A stretch of DNA of 64,000 bases from Haloarcula sp. H-GB4 (GTDB lineage Archaea; Halobacteriota; Halobacteria; Halobacteriales; Haloarculaceae). The position numbers were made by a program, and so were the translations under genes. Within the stretch, counting starts at the first letter, position 1, and each line of letters begins with the position of its first letter. The stretch covers positions 868,001 to 932,000 of the forward strand of contig NZ_JAVDDX010000001.1 of assembly GCF_030848575.1 (NCBI RefSeq), written 5' to 3'. The notes under the pieces were generated by a model that saw nothing but the letters and a program-made list of their open reading frames with translations, did no database searches and was not told where the DNA came from. Shown piece by piece: positions 48,317 through 56,143 of this stretch.

Positions 48317-48823
48317 TCACTCTTCGGCGTACCCCAACGCCGCCAGTCGGTCCGAGACGTAGTCGGCGGCCCCGACAGAGGTCTCGGGCTCGAAGACTAC
48401 CTCCGGCACCGTCACCAGCGGGTCGTTCCAACCGCTATCGTGGACCGAAACGTGCTCGCAGTTGGGGCTTGGCGACCCCTGGTCGGAGTCCGGGTTCGCA
48501 CAAACATAGGTGGTATCTTCGAACCCCACCGACTGTACGGCCTGTATAAACTCCCACGTCGCACTCGCCGGTGACCGAGCATGGCCGACGACGGCGTCTG
48601 TCACCATCTCCGACAGCGTGTCGTACCAACACATATCGGGGATGATGAGTCCGTCCCAATCGACTGCCTCTAACCGTTTGAACAGGCTCAGAGAGCATGT
48701 CTCCGGGAGGTCTTTCGAGAGCCACGTCCACGCCGAATAAGTCAACGGCTCCCGTAAAGAGCCGGAGGCCGGTGGCTCGTCAGTTCCAAACAGCTGGTAC
48801 GTATTGAATATCTTCCCTAGCAT
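48317..48823 (-). CDS. Short phosphatase-superfamily-related protein, 168 residues
   Basis: 168-residue protein that I cannot assign with certainty. DWDGLIIPDMCWYDTLSEM near 50-68 looks like the first metal motif region of the sulfatase-like proteins (Asp-x-x-xYDTL). The end VTVPEVVFEPE plus YVSDRLAALGYAEE equals their C-terminal tail. The long middle with the catalytic Thr and second metal site is missing, so it is perhaps an internally deleted or inactive form. ATG 48823 is chosen over a start 27 codons upstream. Co-transcribed with the GT4 gene downstream. Confidence 0.6.
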   Translation of the reverse strand: MLGKIFNTYQLFGTDEPPASGSLREPLTYSAWTWLSKDLPETCSLSLFKRLEAVDWDGLIIPDMCWYDTLSEMVTDAVVGHARSPASATWEFIQAVQSVGFEDTTYVCANPDSDQGSPSPNCEHVSVHDSGWNDPLVTVPEVVFEPETSVGAADYVSDRLAALGYAEE

Positions 48824-48974
48824 TGGTCTACATGGCCGATAGGCTTCAGAGGGCTCCTGACAGACATCGGTTACTGCAGCGAGTGAACTCACACCACGGC
48901 CCACTCCAAGCGGACGCTCGCAGTTCGCGATATCAAGCGTCTACTGGCCTTGCCGCAGGAAAATTCTTAACCGT

Positions 48975-48990
48975 TGTGGTTCAAACCACA
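48975..48990. promoter_or_regulatory. 16-base palindrome in the divergent region before the carbamoyltransferase
   Basis: TGTGGTT-CA-AACCACA has perfect 7-base arms. It lies in the 287-base gap 48824-49110 between the short phosphatase-related gene (minus) and the carbamoyltransferase gene (plus), 90-105 bases before the latter's TATA box. No regulator gene is adjacent. Confidence 0.4.
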
Positions 48991-49080
48991 CGAGAGCGGC
49001 GTCTCAGTGTGGCGTCTGACTGCCGAGAGTGCCCGCAAACGGCGGACGACACCGCCGAGGTGGCGAGGAAAACAGAGTGT

Positions 49081-49090
49081 TTTTTATATT
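49081..49090 (+). promoter_or_regulatory. TATA box for the carbamoyltransferase gene
   Basis: TTTTTATATT ends 21 bases before ATG 49111. It argues against the long upstream in-frame extension as coding. Confidence 0.65.
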
Positions 49091-49110
49091 CGTGTTGTAG
49101 CCAACTAAGT

Positions 49111-50847
49111 ATGCATCTGGGTATCGTTCCCGCCAATGATGGGTCACATCACGACCCGAGTGCCTGTCTCGTCGAGCGGGGCGAAGTACGGGCATTCGTC
49201 GAACAAGAGCGGATGAGTCGGGACAAACACGCCGAGGGGCAGTTCCCGCTTGAAGCCATCGAAGAGGTCCTCTCTATCGCGTCTATCTCTATCCGCGATG
49301 TCTCGACGATTTCGCTTTCGCGGAACTACGACAACCGACGGAAAGCGCTTGGCCGTCTCGCCCGTCGGGGGTACAACTCGACAACATCGGGCCGTTTCGA
49401 ACGGCTCTACGACACTGTCATGTTACCGCTCAAACAGAGCACGCAGTTGACAAACGAGAAACTCCGGTCGCTGACGGCCTCGAAACTGAGCACCCATTTC
49501 GACATTGACCAGTCCGAACTCCCCGAGATTCGCTGCCGCAACCATCAACACACCCATGCGACGAGCGCGTTTTTGCCCAGCGGATTCGACGAAGCACTGG
49601 TCGTCTCGTTGGACAACTACGGCGGTCACCTATCCGGTGGCGTGTACCACGGTGAGGGGTCTCAACTGCGGATGTTGGAGTCGTTCCCGCGGTTCAACTC
49701 TCTGGGTCGGTTCTTCGGTGACTTCACCGCCTTCCTGGGCTTCCGTCGGTCTAATGGTGAAGGGAAAGTCATGGGACTGGCCCCCTACGGAGAACCGAAT
49801 GAACACATCGGTTCCGTGGTGGAGTCCTACTACACCGTCGAGGATGGGCACTACGATGTCGAGGCGTTGACCTATCGTAAGCCCAGCGACGCTGTCGCGA
49901 AACTAGAACGTGACCTCGGGTTCGACCAGCGATACTGGCGCGACGAAATCGAGCAACGTCACAAAGACGTCGCGTTCCACTTACAACGAGCCGTCGAGGA
50001 CATCGTCTCGCAACTGTCCGAGTTCTATCTCGAGCGCGAGGGCCTGTCGAAGGTCTGTTTGGCCGGCGGCGTCGCACTCAACTGCAAGATGAACAAACGA
50101 ATTCGGGAGCTAGACGCCGTCGAGGACATGTTCGTCCAGCCTGCGGCCAACGACGCGGGCGGCGCACTCGGTGCCGCTTACATCGACAGCGTCGAGGCAG
50201 GCGACAGTATCGCCGAGATGCACCACCCGTACTTCGGGACGGCGTACACCACCGAGGAGGTGACAGCTGTTTGCGATGAACTGAAAGTCGACTACGACGT
50301 AGTAGATGACCCACCGGAACGGGCTGCAGAGCGACTCGCCGACGGCGAGCTGGTCGGCTGGTTCCAAGGCGGAATGGAAGGCGGTCCCCGGGCGCTCGGC
50401 AATCGGTCGATACTGGCGGACCCGCGGTCACCTGACTCGCTTGACCGCGTCAATCGGTACGTGAAACACCGGGAGGAGTGGCGACCGTTCGCCCCATCGA
50501 TGCTGCGCTCGGCGGGCGAGCAGTATCTCGAAGGCGAACTCTCGAAGGCCGCACGGTTCATGATAGATACCTACGAGACAACTGCTGCCGCGAGAGAAGC
50601 GATTCCGGCGACTCTACACCCGGCGGACGACACCACCCGGCCACAGATCGTGACGGCGGATGCCAACCCCCGGTATCACTCGCTTATCTCTGCGTTCGAG
50701 GACCGAACTGGCGTCGGTGCCGTTCTGAACACCAGTTTCAATGACAGCGGCGAACCGATGGTACGGTCGCCACAGGAGGCGATACGGGATTTCTACTCCA
50801 TGGGACTCGACGTACTGTTCGTCGAAGACGTGATGATCGAAAAGTGA
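49111..50847 (+). CDS. NodU/CmcH-type O-carbamoyltransferase
   Basis: 578-residue enzyme that puts a carbamoyl group from carbamoyl phosphate on a sugar or other hydroxyl. N-terminal Kae1-like ASKHA domain: GIVPANDGSHHDPSACLV near 4-21, the metal His cluster in NHQHTHATSAFL near 147, VVSLDNYGGHLSGGV near 163, GEGKVMGLAPYGEP near 214, and KVCLAGGVALNCKMN near 316. The C-terminal YrdC-like domain has GGPRALGNRSILADPR near 427 and EWRPFAPSML near 457. In bacteria such enzymes decorate Nod factors and antibiotics; here, beside glycosyltransferases, a surface glycan is the natural target. ATG 49111 follows a TATA box. Confidence 0.88.
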   Translation: MHLGIVPANDGSHHDPSACLVERGEVRAFVEQERMSRDKHAEGQFPLEAIEEVLSIASISIRDVSTISLSRNYDNRRKALGRLARRGYNSTTSGRFERLYDTVMLPLKQSTQLTNEKLRSLTASKLSTHFDIDQSELPEIRCRNHQHTHATSAFLPSGFDEALVVSLDNYGGHLSGGVYHGEGSQLRMLESFPRFNSLGRFFGDFTAFLGFRRSNGEGKVMGLAPYGEPNEHIGSVVESYYTVEDGHYDVEALTYRKPSDAVAKLERDLGFDQRYWRDEIEQRHKDVAFHLQRAVEDIVSQLSEFYLEREGLSKVCLAGGVALNCKMNKRIRELDAVEDMFVQPAANDAGGALGAAYIDSVEAGDSIAEMHHPYFGTAYTTEEVTAVCDELKVDYDVVDDPPERAAERLADGELVGWFQGGMEGGPRALGNRSILADPRSPDSLDRVNRYVKHREEWRPFAPSMLRSAGEQYLEGELSKAARFMIDTYETTAAAREAIPATLHPADDTTRPQIVTADANPRYHSLISAFEDRTGVGAVLNTSFNDSGEPMVRSPQEAIRDFYSMGLDVLFVEDVMIEK

Positions 50848-50949
50848 CCGAGGGCGGCAATTTGTCTACGGCCACCCACGAGGGCACTGATTGACGGACC
50901 AAGCCACTCAGTTCTGGACGAGTCGTGTCACTATCCACTTTCGCTCGAT

Positions 50950-51792
50950 TCACTGGGAGTCCGCGACACTCTCGTACTCCCACACCAAATCGAAGTACCG
51001 CTTCATCCCGGCGACGAAGGAACCGTTCTCGGTCAAGGCGGCCTGCCGCATGTGGTTGGGGACATCGGGTTCCTCGACCAGCAGAATAGCTTCCCCGCCT
51101 TCGTAGTCCATACTGGGGTCCATCAGGGTGCCGCGCCAGGGCAGTTTCTCGGGGCTGAAGCGTACGTCTACGGCGGGGAAGTTTGTAGCCAGTCGGTCAA
51201 CGATATTCGACTGTACTGCGGCCTTCTCCGGCGGAAGATTGTCCGGGTGCAGGAAGAGAACAGAGACGTCAACGCCCCTCTCAAGAGCGTCTTCCAGCGC
51301 CTCGCTGACACTGTCCAGATAGGCGAAGCTATTGGTGATCACCCGAAGCGTTTCGTCGGCGTCGTCGTACAGCCGTCGGGTCTCGCGTTCGCTCGGTTCG
51401 CCGACGTCGACGACGTGGAACAGTTCGGCCGTCGGTGATATGTCTTCGCTTGCCTGTTCAAACCGCGGTTGGTACTCGGCGAGAAAGGCGTCGCGGTAGG
51501 AGTCCATGTCGGCGGCGAACGATTCATATGATTGCCTGCGGTTTTCGACGGCCCGGTCGAGGATGTCGCTGGGAGATTTTGGCTGGTACTCCTTGGGGCG
51601 GCCGGGTATCACCTTGATGAAGCCGCGGTCGGACAGCGACTCCAGTACGCCGTAGACGCGGGCCTTGGGGATGCCACTCGCTTCGGCGAGATTCGGAGCC
51701 GTCGTTCGGCCGAGCGAGAGCAACTGTTCCAGCGCCGTCGCCTCGTATTCAGTCAGCCCAACCAGGTCGAACACGTCCGCAGGGTCGCTCAT
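50950..51792 (-). CDS. TrmB-family transcriptional regulator
   Basis: 280-residue regulator. Residues 10-75 are the TrmB winged helix (VGLTEYEATALEQLL, then PNLAEASGIPKARVYGVLES with recognition helix). The rest is a phospholipase-D-like sensor domain with TLRVITNSFAYLDSVSEAL near 148 and GVDVSVLFLHPDN near 175. TrmB proteins often sense sugars and control sugar genes. A TATA-like box lies 20-29 bases before ATG 51792. It separates the carbamoyltransferase gene from the small Cys protein and AglJ. Confidence 0.87.
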   Translation of the reverse strand: MSDPADVFDLVGLTEYEATALEQLLSLGRTTAPNLAEASGIPKARVYGVLESLSDRGFIKVIPGRPKEYQPKSPSDILDRAVENRRQSYESFAADMDSYRDAFLAEYQPRFEQASEDISPTAELFHVVDVGEPSERETRRLYDDADETLRVITNSFAYLDSVSEALEDALERGVDVSVLFLHPDNLPPEKAAVQSNIVDRLATNFPAVDVRFSPEKLPWRGTLMDPSMDYEGGEAILLVEEPDVPNHMRQAALTENGSFVAGMKRYFDLVWEYESVADSQ

Positions 51793-51811
51793 ACACGCCC
51801 ATGTGTGGCAC

Positions 51812-51821
51812 GGGATGTAAA
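51812..51821 (-). promoter_or_regulatory. TATA-like box for the TrmB gene
   Basis: GTTTTACATC on the minus strand, 20-29 bases before the TrmB ATG. Confidence 0.45.
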
Positions 51822-51866
51822 ACGCGTCGCCCGCCGCCCAAATCTATTAGTGGGTGGCGGCAAGTA

Positions 51867-51887
51867 GTTACTCGCAGAGTGAGTAAC
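51867..51887. promoter_or_regulatory. Inverted repeat directly before the 35-residue gene
   Basis: GTTACTC and GAGTAAC (perfect 7-base arms, 7-base spacer GCAGAGT) end at the base before ATG 51888. A TATA-like TCTATTAG lies at 51843-51850. The repeat spans the expected transcript start, so it could be an operator or an RNA hairpin covering the start codon. Confidence 0.5.
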
Positions 51888-51995
51888 ATGACCGCGACAT
51901 CCCAGACTGAAGAAGACGAGCACCTGGCAGACATCGAAGACGGCTGTGGCTGTGCAGAGGTCTGGGAGCACATGAGCGAGCAGCGCGACGACTGA
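51888..51995 (+). CDS. 35-residue acidic Cys-containing protein
   Basis: 35-residue protein starting MTATSQTEEDEHLADIEDG and containing CGCAEVWEHMSE. Two Cys in CxC plus His could bind metal together with another chain. I recall very small haloarchaeal proteins of this kind (DGCGCAEVWEHxSE) but no name. Its start is marked by an inverted repeat and a TATA-like box. The stop lies only 13 bases before the TATA box of aglJ, so it is a separate transcript. Confidence 0.6.
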   Translation: MTATSQTEEDEHLADIEDGCGCAEVWEHMSEQRDD

Positions 51996-52008
51996 GTCCA
52001 GACCCGCA

Positions 52009-52015
52009 TTTATTT
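52009..52015 (+). promoter_or_regulatory. TATA box for aglJ
   Basis: TTTATTT ends 27 bases before ATG 52042. It supports that ATG rather than an in-frame GTG at 52024. Confidence 0.55.
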
Positions 52016-52041
52016 GCCTTCGCGTGGATGACGTTGAGTCG

Positions 52042-53088
52042 ATGGCCGACCGAGACGACGTCTGTATACTGTTGCCGACATTCAACGAGGCCGAAACTAT
52101 CGAGTCGGTCGTGTCCGGGTTCCGTGAGCAAGGGTTCGACAACGTCCTCGTCATTGACGGTGGTTCGACTGACGGGACACCGGATCTCGCCGAATCAGTC
52201 GGCGCACGAGTCGTTGAACAGTCTGGCTCGGGAAAGGGACAGGCTGTCAGGGAGGCGGTGACGCGCCACATCAAGCAGCCGTACGTCCTGATGGCCGACG
52301 GCGACGAAACCTATCGGCCCGACGAGGCGGACAGGCTACTCGAACCGCTGTTGTCGGGCCAGGCCGACCACGTCATCGGAAACCGGTTTGCGGATATGCA
52401 ACCCGGCGCGATGACGAAGCTGAACCAGGTCGGCAACCGTATCATCAACAGGTCCTTCGAAACGATTCACGGACGGGACCTCACTGATATTCTTTCAGGG
52501 TATCGTGCGTTCACGCGCCAGTCCTTCCAGCGGAGTTCGCTGACGGCCTCGGGCTTCGGTATCGAGACGGAGATGGCCGTCGAGTGTGTCAAACACAACA
52601 TCTCGACGGCGGTAGTACCAATCACCTATCAACCCCGTCCCGACGAGTCCGACACGAACCTTCGCCCGTTCCGAGACGGTGCGACGATCATCCTGACGCT
52701 GTACCAGATGGCAAAAACCAATAATCCGCTCTTTTACTTCGGGAGCGTCGGCCTCGGGAGCACTGTAGTCGGGTTCCTCCTCGGGGCGTACGTGGCCTAC
52801 GACTGGGTTGTCAACAGCATCTCACACGAGGTGATTGCAGTTGTGGGCTCCTTCGCTATTCTACTGGGGATTCAGCTTCTCATGTTCGGCGTCCTGTCGG
52901 ATATGCTCGTGGCGGTGAACCGCGAACAGACGCGCCGGCTGGAGGACATCGCCGTCCAGCTCACACACGAGAGCCGCAATCAGTCGGCGGACGTGTTTGA
53001 CGACCAGCAGGTCAGCGGCACGGAGGGCACCGAAGACAGCGACACAGAGACAGAGCCGGCGGTATCTCCGCACCAGTCCGACAAGTAA
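52042..53088 (+). CDS. aglJ: AglJ-like dolichyl-phosphate hexosyltransferase
   Basis: 348-residue GT2 enzyme that puts the first sugar on dolichyl phosphate in N-glycan assembly. VCILLPTFNEAETIESVV near 7, VIDGGSTDGT near 39 (DxSxDxT-like), MADGDETYRPDEADRLLEPL near 84 for the metal Asp, then LTDILSGYRAFTRQSF near 150. Two C-terminal membrane helices (about 233-255 and 262-285) and a charged tail follow, as in the AglJ group. The assignment rests on this layout and on the nearby aglB. A TATA box fits ATG 52042. The last base is one from the convergent small gene. Confidence 0.83.
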   Translation: MADRDDVCILLPTFNEAETIESVVSGFREQGFDNVLVIDGGSTDGTPDLAESVGARVVEQSGSGKGQAVREAVTRHIKQPYVLMADGDETYRPDEADRLLEPLLSGQADHVIGNRFADMQPGAMTKLNQVGNRIINRSFETIHGRDLTDILSGYRAFTRQSFQRSSLTASGFGIETEMAVECVKHNISTAVVPITYQPRPDESDTNLRPFRDGATIILTLYQMAKTNNPLFYFGSVGLGSTVVGFLLGAYVAYDWVVNSISHEVIAVVGSFAILLGIQLLMFGVLSDMLVAVNREQTRRLEDIAVQLTHESRNQSADVFDDQQVSGTEGTEDSDTETEPAVSPHQSDK

Positions 53089-53089
53089 T

Positions 53090-53416
53090 TTAGAACGGGA
53101 CCAGCGCGCGTAGCTGGGAGAGAATACTGTTTCTGGTGGCTTCCCGTTTCCGCTCGAATATCGGATGGAGATCGTTGAGTAGCTCCTGCTCGTTGTCGAA
53201 CTCCGTGGCGGTCGTCTCGTCGAGCGCCTCGGATAGCGTCATCGAGTGACCCGACGCGTCGAACGGGACCGCGATGTGTCCGGCGGCGTCCTGGACCTCC
53301 CTCGCGGTCGCGGGATACTCGATGTCCACGTCCGACAGGCGGGCGTCGAGTGCCGCGATACCGAACTCGATGACGTCTGGCTCGTCGCTGTTATCGGCTG
53401 GTGGCCGTACTCCCAT
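53090..53416 (-). CDS. DUF5789-like haloarchaeal protein
   Basis: 108-residue acidic soluble protein with a middle stretch DIEYPATAREVQDAAGHIAV and a C-terminal helix pair (NDLHPIFERKREATRN). The pattern is like the haloarchaeal DUF5789 family, named here from memory. ATG 53416 is chosen; the open frame runs 115 codons further upstream but only with low-complexity sequence. It is convergent with aglJ and 46 bases downstream of the HxlR gene, same strand, so it may be co-transcribed with that regulator. Confidence 0.6.
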   Translation of the reverse strand: MGVRPPADNSDEPDVIEFGIAALDARLSDVDIEYPATAREVQDAAGHIAVPFDASGHSMTLSEALDETTATEFDNEQELLNDLHPIFERKREATRNSILSQLRALVPF

Positions 53417-53462
53417 TGCTAAACCGATGGGGCCGGGGGATAGAAAAGTCTGCGTTGTCGGC

Positions 53463-53813
53463 TTAACTTTCGCAACCGGCCAGCCACTCCTCGGCCCAGC
53501 CCTCGATTTCGGCGAACACCGGACAGAGGGATTCGCCCTTGGGCGTGAGCTGATAGTACGTCGCGACGGGTGCGTCTTCTTCGAGCCGCCGGTCGACAAA
53601 GCCCATCTCCTGGAGGTCGTCGAGGACCCGCGAGAGGGTGCGAGAGCTGGCGTCGGTGGCGCGTTTGAGTTCGTTGAACCGCTGTTCGCCGTTCTGGAGT
53701 TCGTGGAGTACGACAAGGCGCCAGCGCGACCCGATCTGTTCCAGCGACTCAATGACGGCACACGGCCCGCTCTCTTCCTCCTCGTCCGCGGCAGTGAATA
53801 CTTCAGATGACAT
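53463..53813 (-). CDS. HxlR-family transcriptional regulator
   Basis: 116-residue winged-helix regulator: CAVIESLEQIGSRWRLVVLH near 18-37, NGEQRFNELKRATDASSRTL near 41, and the wing ATYYQLTPKGESLCP near 84. Family members often repress divergent redox or membrane genes and respond to electrophiles or oxidants. ATG 53813 is chosen because it gives the normal family length and lies 35 bases from a TATA-like CTATTT. It is divergent from the doxX gene with a perfect inverted repeat between. Confidence 0.88.
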   Translation of the reverse strand: MSSEVFTAADEEEESGPCAVIESLEQIGSRWRLVVLHELQNGEQRFNELKRATDASSRTLSRVLDDLQEMGFVDRRLEEDAPVATYYQLTPKGESLCPVFAEIEGWAEEWLAGCES

Positions 53814-53855
53814 CGGTGCTATCTGGTATCTTCGTTGTCCGGGAACGTACAAATA

Positions 53856-53871
53856 GGTTCGCATACGAACC
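53856..53871. promoter_or_regulatory. Candidate HxlR operator
   Basis: GGTTCG-CATA-CGAACC is a perfect inverted repeat. AAATAG (53851-53856), read as CTATTT on the minus strand, lies at its edge as the hxlR TATA-like box; ACAAATA at 53849-53855 could serve the plus strand, with the repeat between it and ATG 53882. Binding here could block both promoters. Confidence 0.55.
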
Positions 53872-53881
53872 AAGTAACGTA

Positions 53882-53950
53882 ATGAAACCACCAATCGCGG
53901 TTCGACAGCTTCGTAGCGAAACGACGACTGCTCCGGCGGTGAGCGCCTGA
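53882..53950 (+). CDS. 22-residue upstream reading frame coupled to doxX
   Basis: ATG 53882 to TGA 53950 encodes MKPPIAVRQLRSETTTAPAV plus two residues. The stop overlaps the doxX ATG (TGATG), and the ATG lies 27 bases after ACAAATA, so a leaderless transcript could start with it. That would make doxX translation depend on this small frame. The peptide itself resembles nothing known and may only be a coupling device. Confidence 0.35.
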   Translation: MKPPIAVRQLRSETTTAPAVSA

Positions 53951-54369
53951 TGGCGTTTGAGTCTGCGGCGGCGGGCGAACTGTTCCTGCTCGGCCGACTC
54001 CTGTTCGGCGGGGTACTTGCCTTCATGGGCCTGAACCACTTCCAGAACGCCGGGCAGATGGCCCCCTACGCGGAGGCGAAGGGGCTCCCAGCACCTGCGG
54101 CGTCGGTCTACGGGAGCGGCGGGCTACTCCTCGTCAGCGGCGTCCTCGTCATCCTCGGTGCGTACCCCGTCATCGCGGCCGGGGCGCTGGCGACGTTCCT
54201 CGTCGCTTCCGCCGTCATGATGCACAACTTCTGGGCGGTCCCGGACGATCAGATGCAAGACGAGATGACGCAGTTCCTCAAGAACATCGCCCTCGCCGGC
54301 GGCGCGGTGTCACTGCTTGCAGTGGCCGGCACGTCGTGGCCATACAGCGTCGGTATGTCTCTGTTCTGA
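53950..54369 (+). CDS. DoxX-family membrane protein
   Basis: 139-residue membrane protein with four hydrophobic segments: GELFLLGRLLFGGVLAFMGL near 9, SGGLLLVSGVLVILGAYPVI near 56, then AAGALATFLVASAVMMHNF near 76 and a last one near 115. DoxX proteins occur with oxidoreductases and redox-sensing regulators, and their own chemistry is little known. Divergent from an HxlR regulator with an operator candidate. ATG 53950 overlaps the stop of a 22-codon frame. Confidence 0.85.
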   Translation: MAFESAAAGELFLLGRLLFGGVLAFMGLNHFQNAGQMAPYAEAKGLPAPAASVYGSGGLLLVSGVLVILGAYPVIAAGALATFLVASAVMMHNFWAVPDDQMQDEMTQFLKNIALAGGAVSLLAVAGTSWPYSVGMSLF

Positions 54370-54484
54370 GGTGACGCATTCGCTGGACAGAGTTGCCTGA
54401 CCGTGGCCCGTTCCCTGTTTGTCACTGTTGGAGAGTGACACCTGCCGTCATCGATAAGCCGTCCCGTACCTGAACTGTGCGTGA

Positions 54485-56143
54485 ATGATGCAGTCGCTGC
54501 CGATGCCGGCCATGCCCGCATGGCTCCCGTGGCAGGAAGCGGTCGTCTTCGCCGTGGTGATCGCTGTCCTCCTTGCCGTCCGACGCTTCTCGGATGCGCG
54601 ACTCGGCGACGAGATACGGGCGCGACTCTTCCTCGGGGTCCCGTGGGGAACGCTGCTGACGATTGTGGGTGTCGCGGCGGTGTACCTGTTCCTGCAGGGC
54701 GCGTGGTGGCATCCACGGAACCCGCTTGTAACCCCGTTCCGGACGTGGTCGTACTTCTACCCGTTTGGGATGCTTACGGGGGCGTTCACCCACGGCAGTC
54801 AGGGCCACATCACGGGGAACCTCATGGGTACGCTGGTGTACGGGACGGTCGCCGAGTACGTCTGGGGACACTACCCTCGCAAGCGTGGGGTTCAGACCTT
54901 CACGTCGCTACGGACGAACCCGTTTACCCGAATTCTGGCTGTCCCCGTCGCCATGTTCGTTGTGGGCGTGTTCTCCGCGGTGTTCGCTATCGGGCCGATT
55001 GTGGGCTTTTCGGGCGTGGTGTTTGCCATTGCCGGGTTCGCGCTCGTGACGCGGCCGACGCTGTTTCTCGGCGCCTTTCTCGGGAACCGCGTGCTCGACC
55101 TCCTGTATTCGGCGCTTCGCTATCCGGTGTCGACAGCCTCGGGTCAGACCCGCTTTGTGACGCCGTGGTGGTCCAACATCGCTATTCAGGGGCACGCCAT
55201 CGGCATTCTGGCAGGCGTCGTCGTGGCACTCGCACTACTTCGGAGTCGGGACGAACGCCCCGACACGCTGCGGGTGTTCTTTGCGACGCTCGTGTTCGCC
55301 GTCGCCCAGGGACTGTGGGCGGTGTACATACCGCTCGGCGGCGGCCGATTTCGGCTGTTCCGGTGGGCCGGAACGGCGCTGGTATTCGTTCTGGCGCTCG
55401 TCGTTGCTGCGGCGACCGTCGGTGCTGGCCGGAGTTTTTACCCGTCGTTCGACCGCCGCCCGGCGTCACTCGCAGTGATGGTTCTGCTCATCGTCCTCGG
55501 GGCACTGAGTCTCGCTGCCGTCCCAACCAACGTCGTGGACCTTCAGGCAGACCAGCTCCCCGAAGACGGAATCGAAATCAGAGACTACGTCGTGACCTAC
55601 GACGAGAACGTCCCGAATGCGTACTTCGAAGGTATCTGGGTCCCAACACAGCGGGGCGGGGCGAGCGTCAACGAAAGCGGTGTCATCGTCGCCAGCGCAG
55701 AGCGGGAGGTCTGGATCGCCGCTATCCAGCCGGGCCGGCTCGCCGTCAACGGTAAGGAGCGGGTCACAGTCGGCGGGCCGACCTGGCGCGAATCGGTGTA
55801 TGCGAACCGAATGGACTGGTCAGTACTCGGCAATTCCAGCGTCTACCGGGTCCAGCTCAGGCGCGAGGGCGGCCAGCCCCGGACGGCGTACACATCAGCG
55901 CCGTCAACGGCGGATGTGATGCTCGACGGACGGAACGTGACAGTGGCGGCCCGGCAGAACGGGTTCGACGTGGTCGTAACACGGGGGAACGAAACGGTCG
56001 GGCAGGCACCGCTCCCAGCGAACATGACGCGGACGCGGATCGGCGGGCTGACCTTCGAGCGGAACCGCTCGAAGCTGTACGCACGGACAGATGGTACTCG
56101 TGTCAAGATCGCGGAGCGTCGCCAGCAAGCGGCGCGGAGCTAG
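54485..56143 (+). CDS. Rhomboid intramembrane serine protease with extra membrane and C-terminal domains
   Basis: 552-residue protein. The rhomboid core spans about residues 50-255: HGSQGHITGN at 103-112 gives the His/Asn of the oxyanion site, Ser176 in GFSGVVFA is the nucleophile, and His237 in GHAIG is its partner. Two or three further helices follow up to about 350. The last 200 residues are a soluble region beginning near NVVDLQADQLPED, rich in beta strands and N-x-S/T sites (NESG, NSS, NVT, NET, NMT), so it should be outside. Start is one of two adjacent ATGs (54485, 54488). Its end overlaps the convergent methyltransferase by four bases. Confidence 0.85.
   Translation: MMQSLPMPAMPAWLPWQEAVVFAVVIAVLLAVRRFSDARLGDEIRARLFLGVPWGTLLTIVGVAAVYLFLQGAWWHPRNPLVTPFRTWSYFYPFGMLTGAFTHGSQGHITGNLMGTLVYGTVAEYVWGHYPRKRGVQTFTSLRTNPFTRILAVPVAMFVVGVFSAVFAIGPIVGFSGVVFAIAGFALVTRPTLFLGAFLGNRVLDLLYSALRYPVSTASGQTRFVTPWWSNIAIQGHAIGILAGVVVALALLRSRDERPDTLRVFFATLVFAVAQGLWAVYIPLGGGRFRLFRWAGTALVFVLALVVAAATVGAGRSFYPSFDRRPASLAVMVLLIVLGALSLAAVPTNVVDLQADQLPEDGIEIRDYVVTYDENVPNAYFEGIWVPTQRGGASVNESGVIVASAEREVWIAAIQPGRLAVNGKERVTVGGPTWRESVYANRMDWSVLGNSSVYRVQLRREGGQPRTAYTSAPSTADVMLDGRNVTVAARQNGFDVVVTRGNETVGQAPLPANMTRTRIGGLTFERNRSKLYARTDGTRVKIAERRQQAARS

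Noticed and set aside
48823..49110. N-terminal extension of 96 codons for the carbamoyltransferase
   Set aside because: The family starts at MHLGIVPANDGS; a strong TATA box at 49081-49090 lies within the extension, and the extension has no conserved look.
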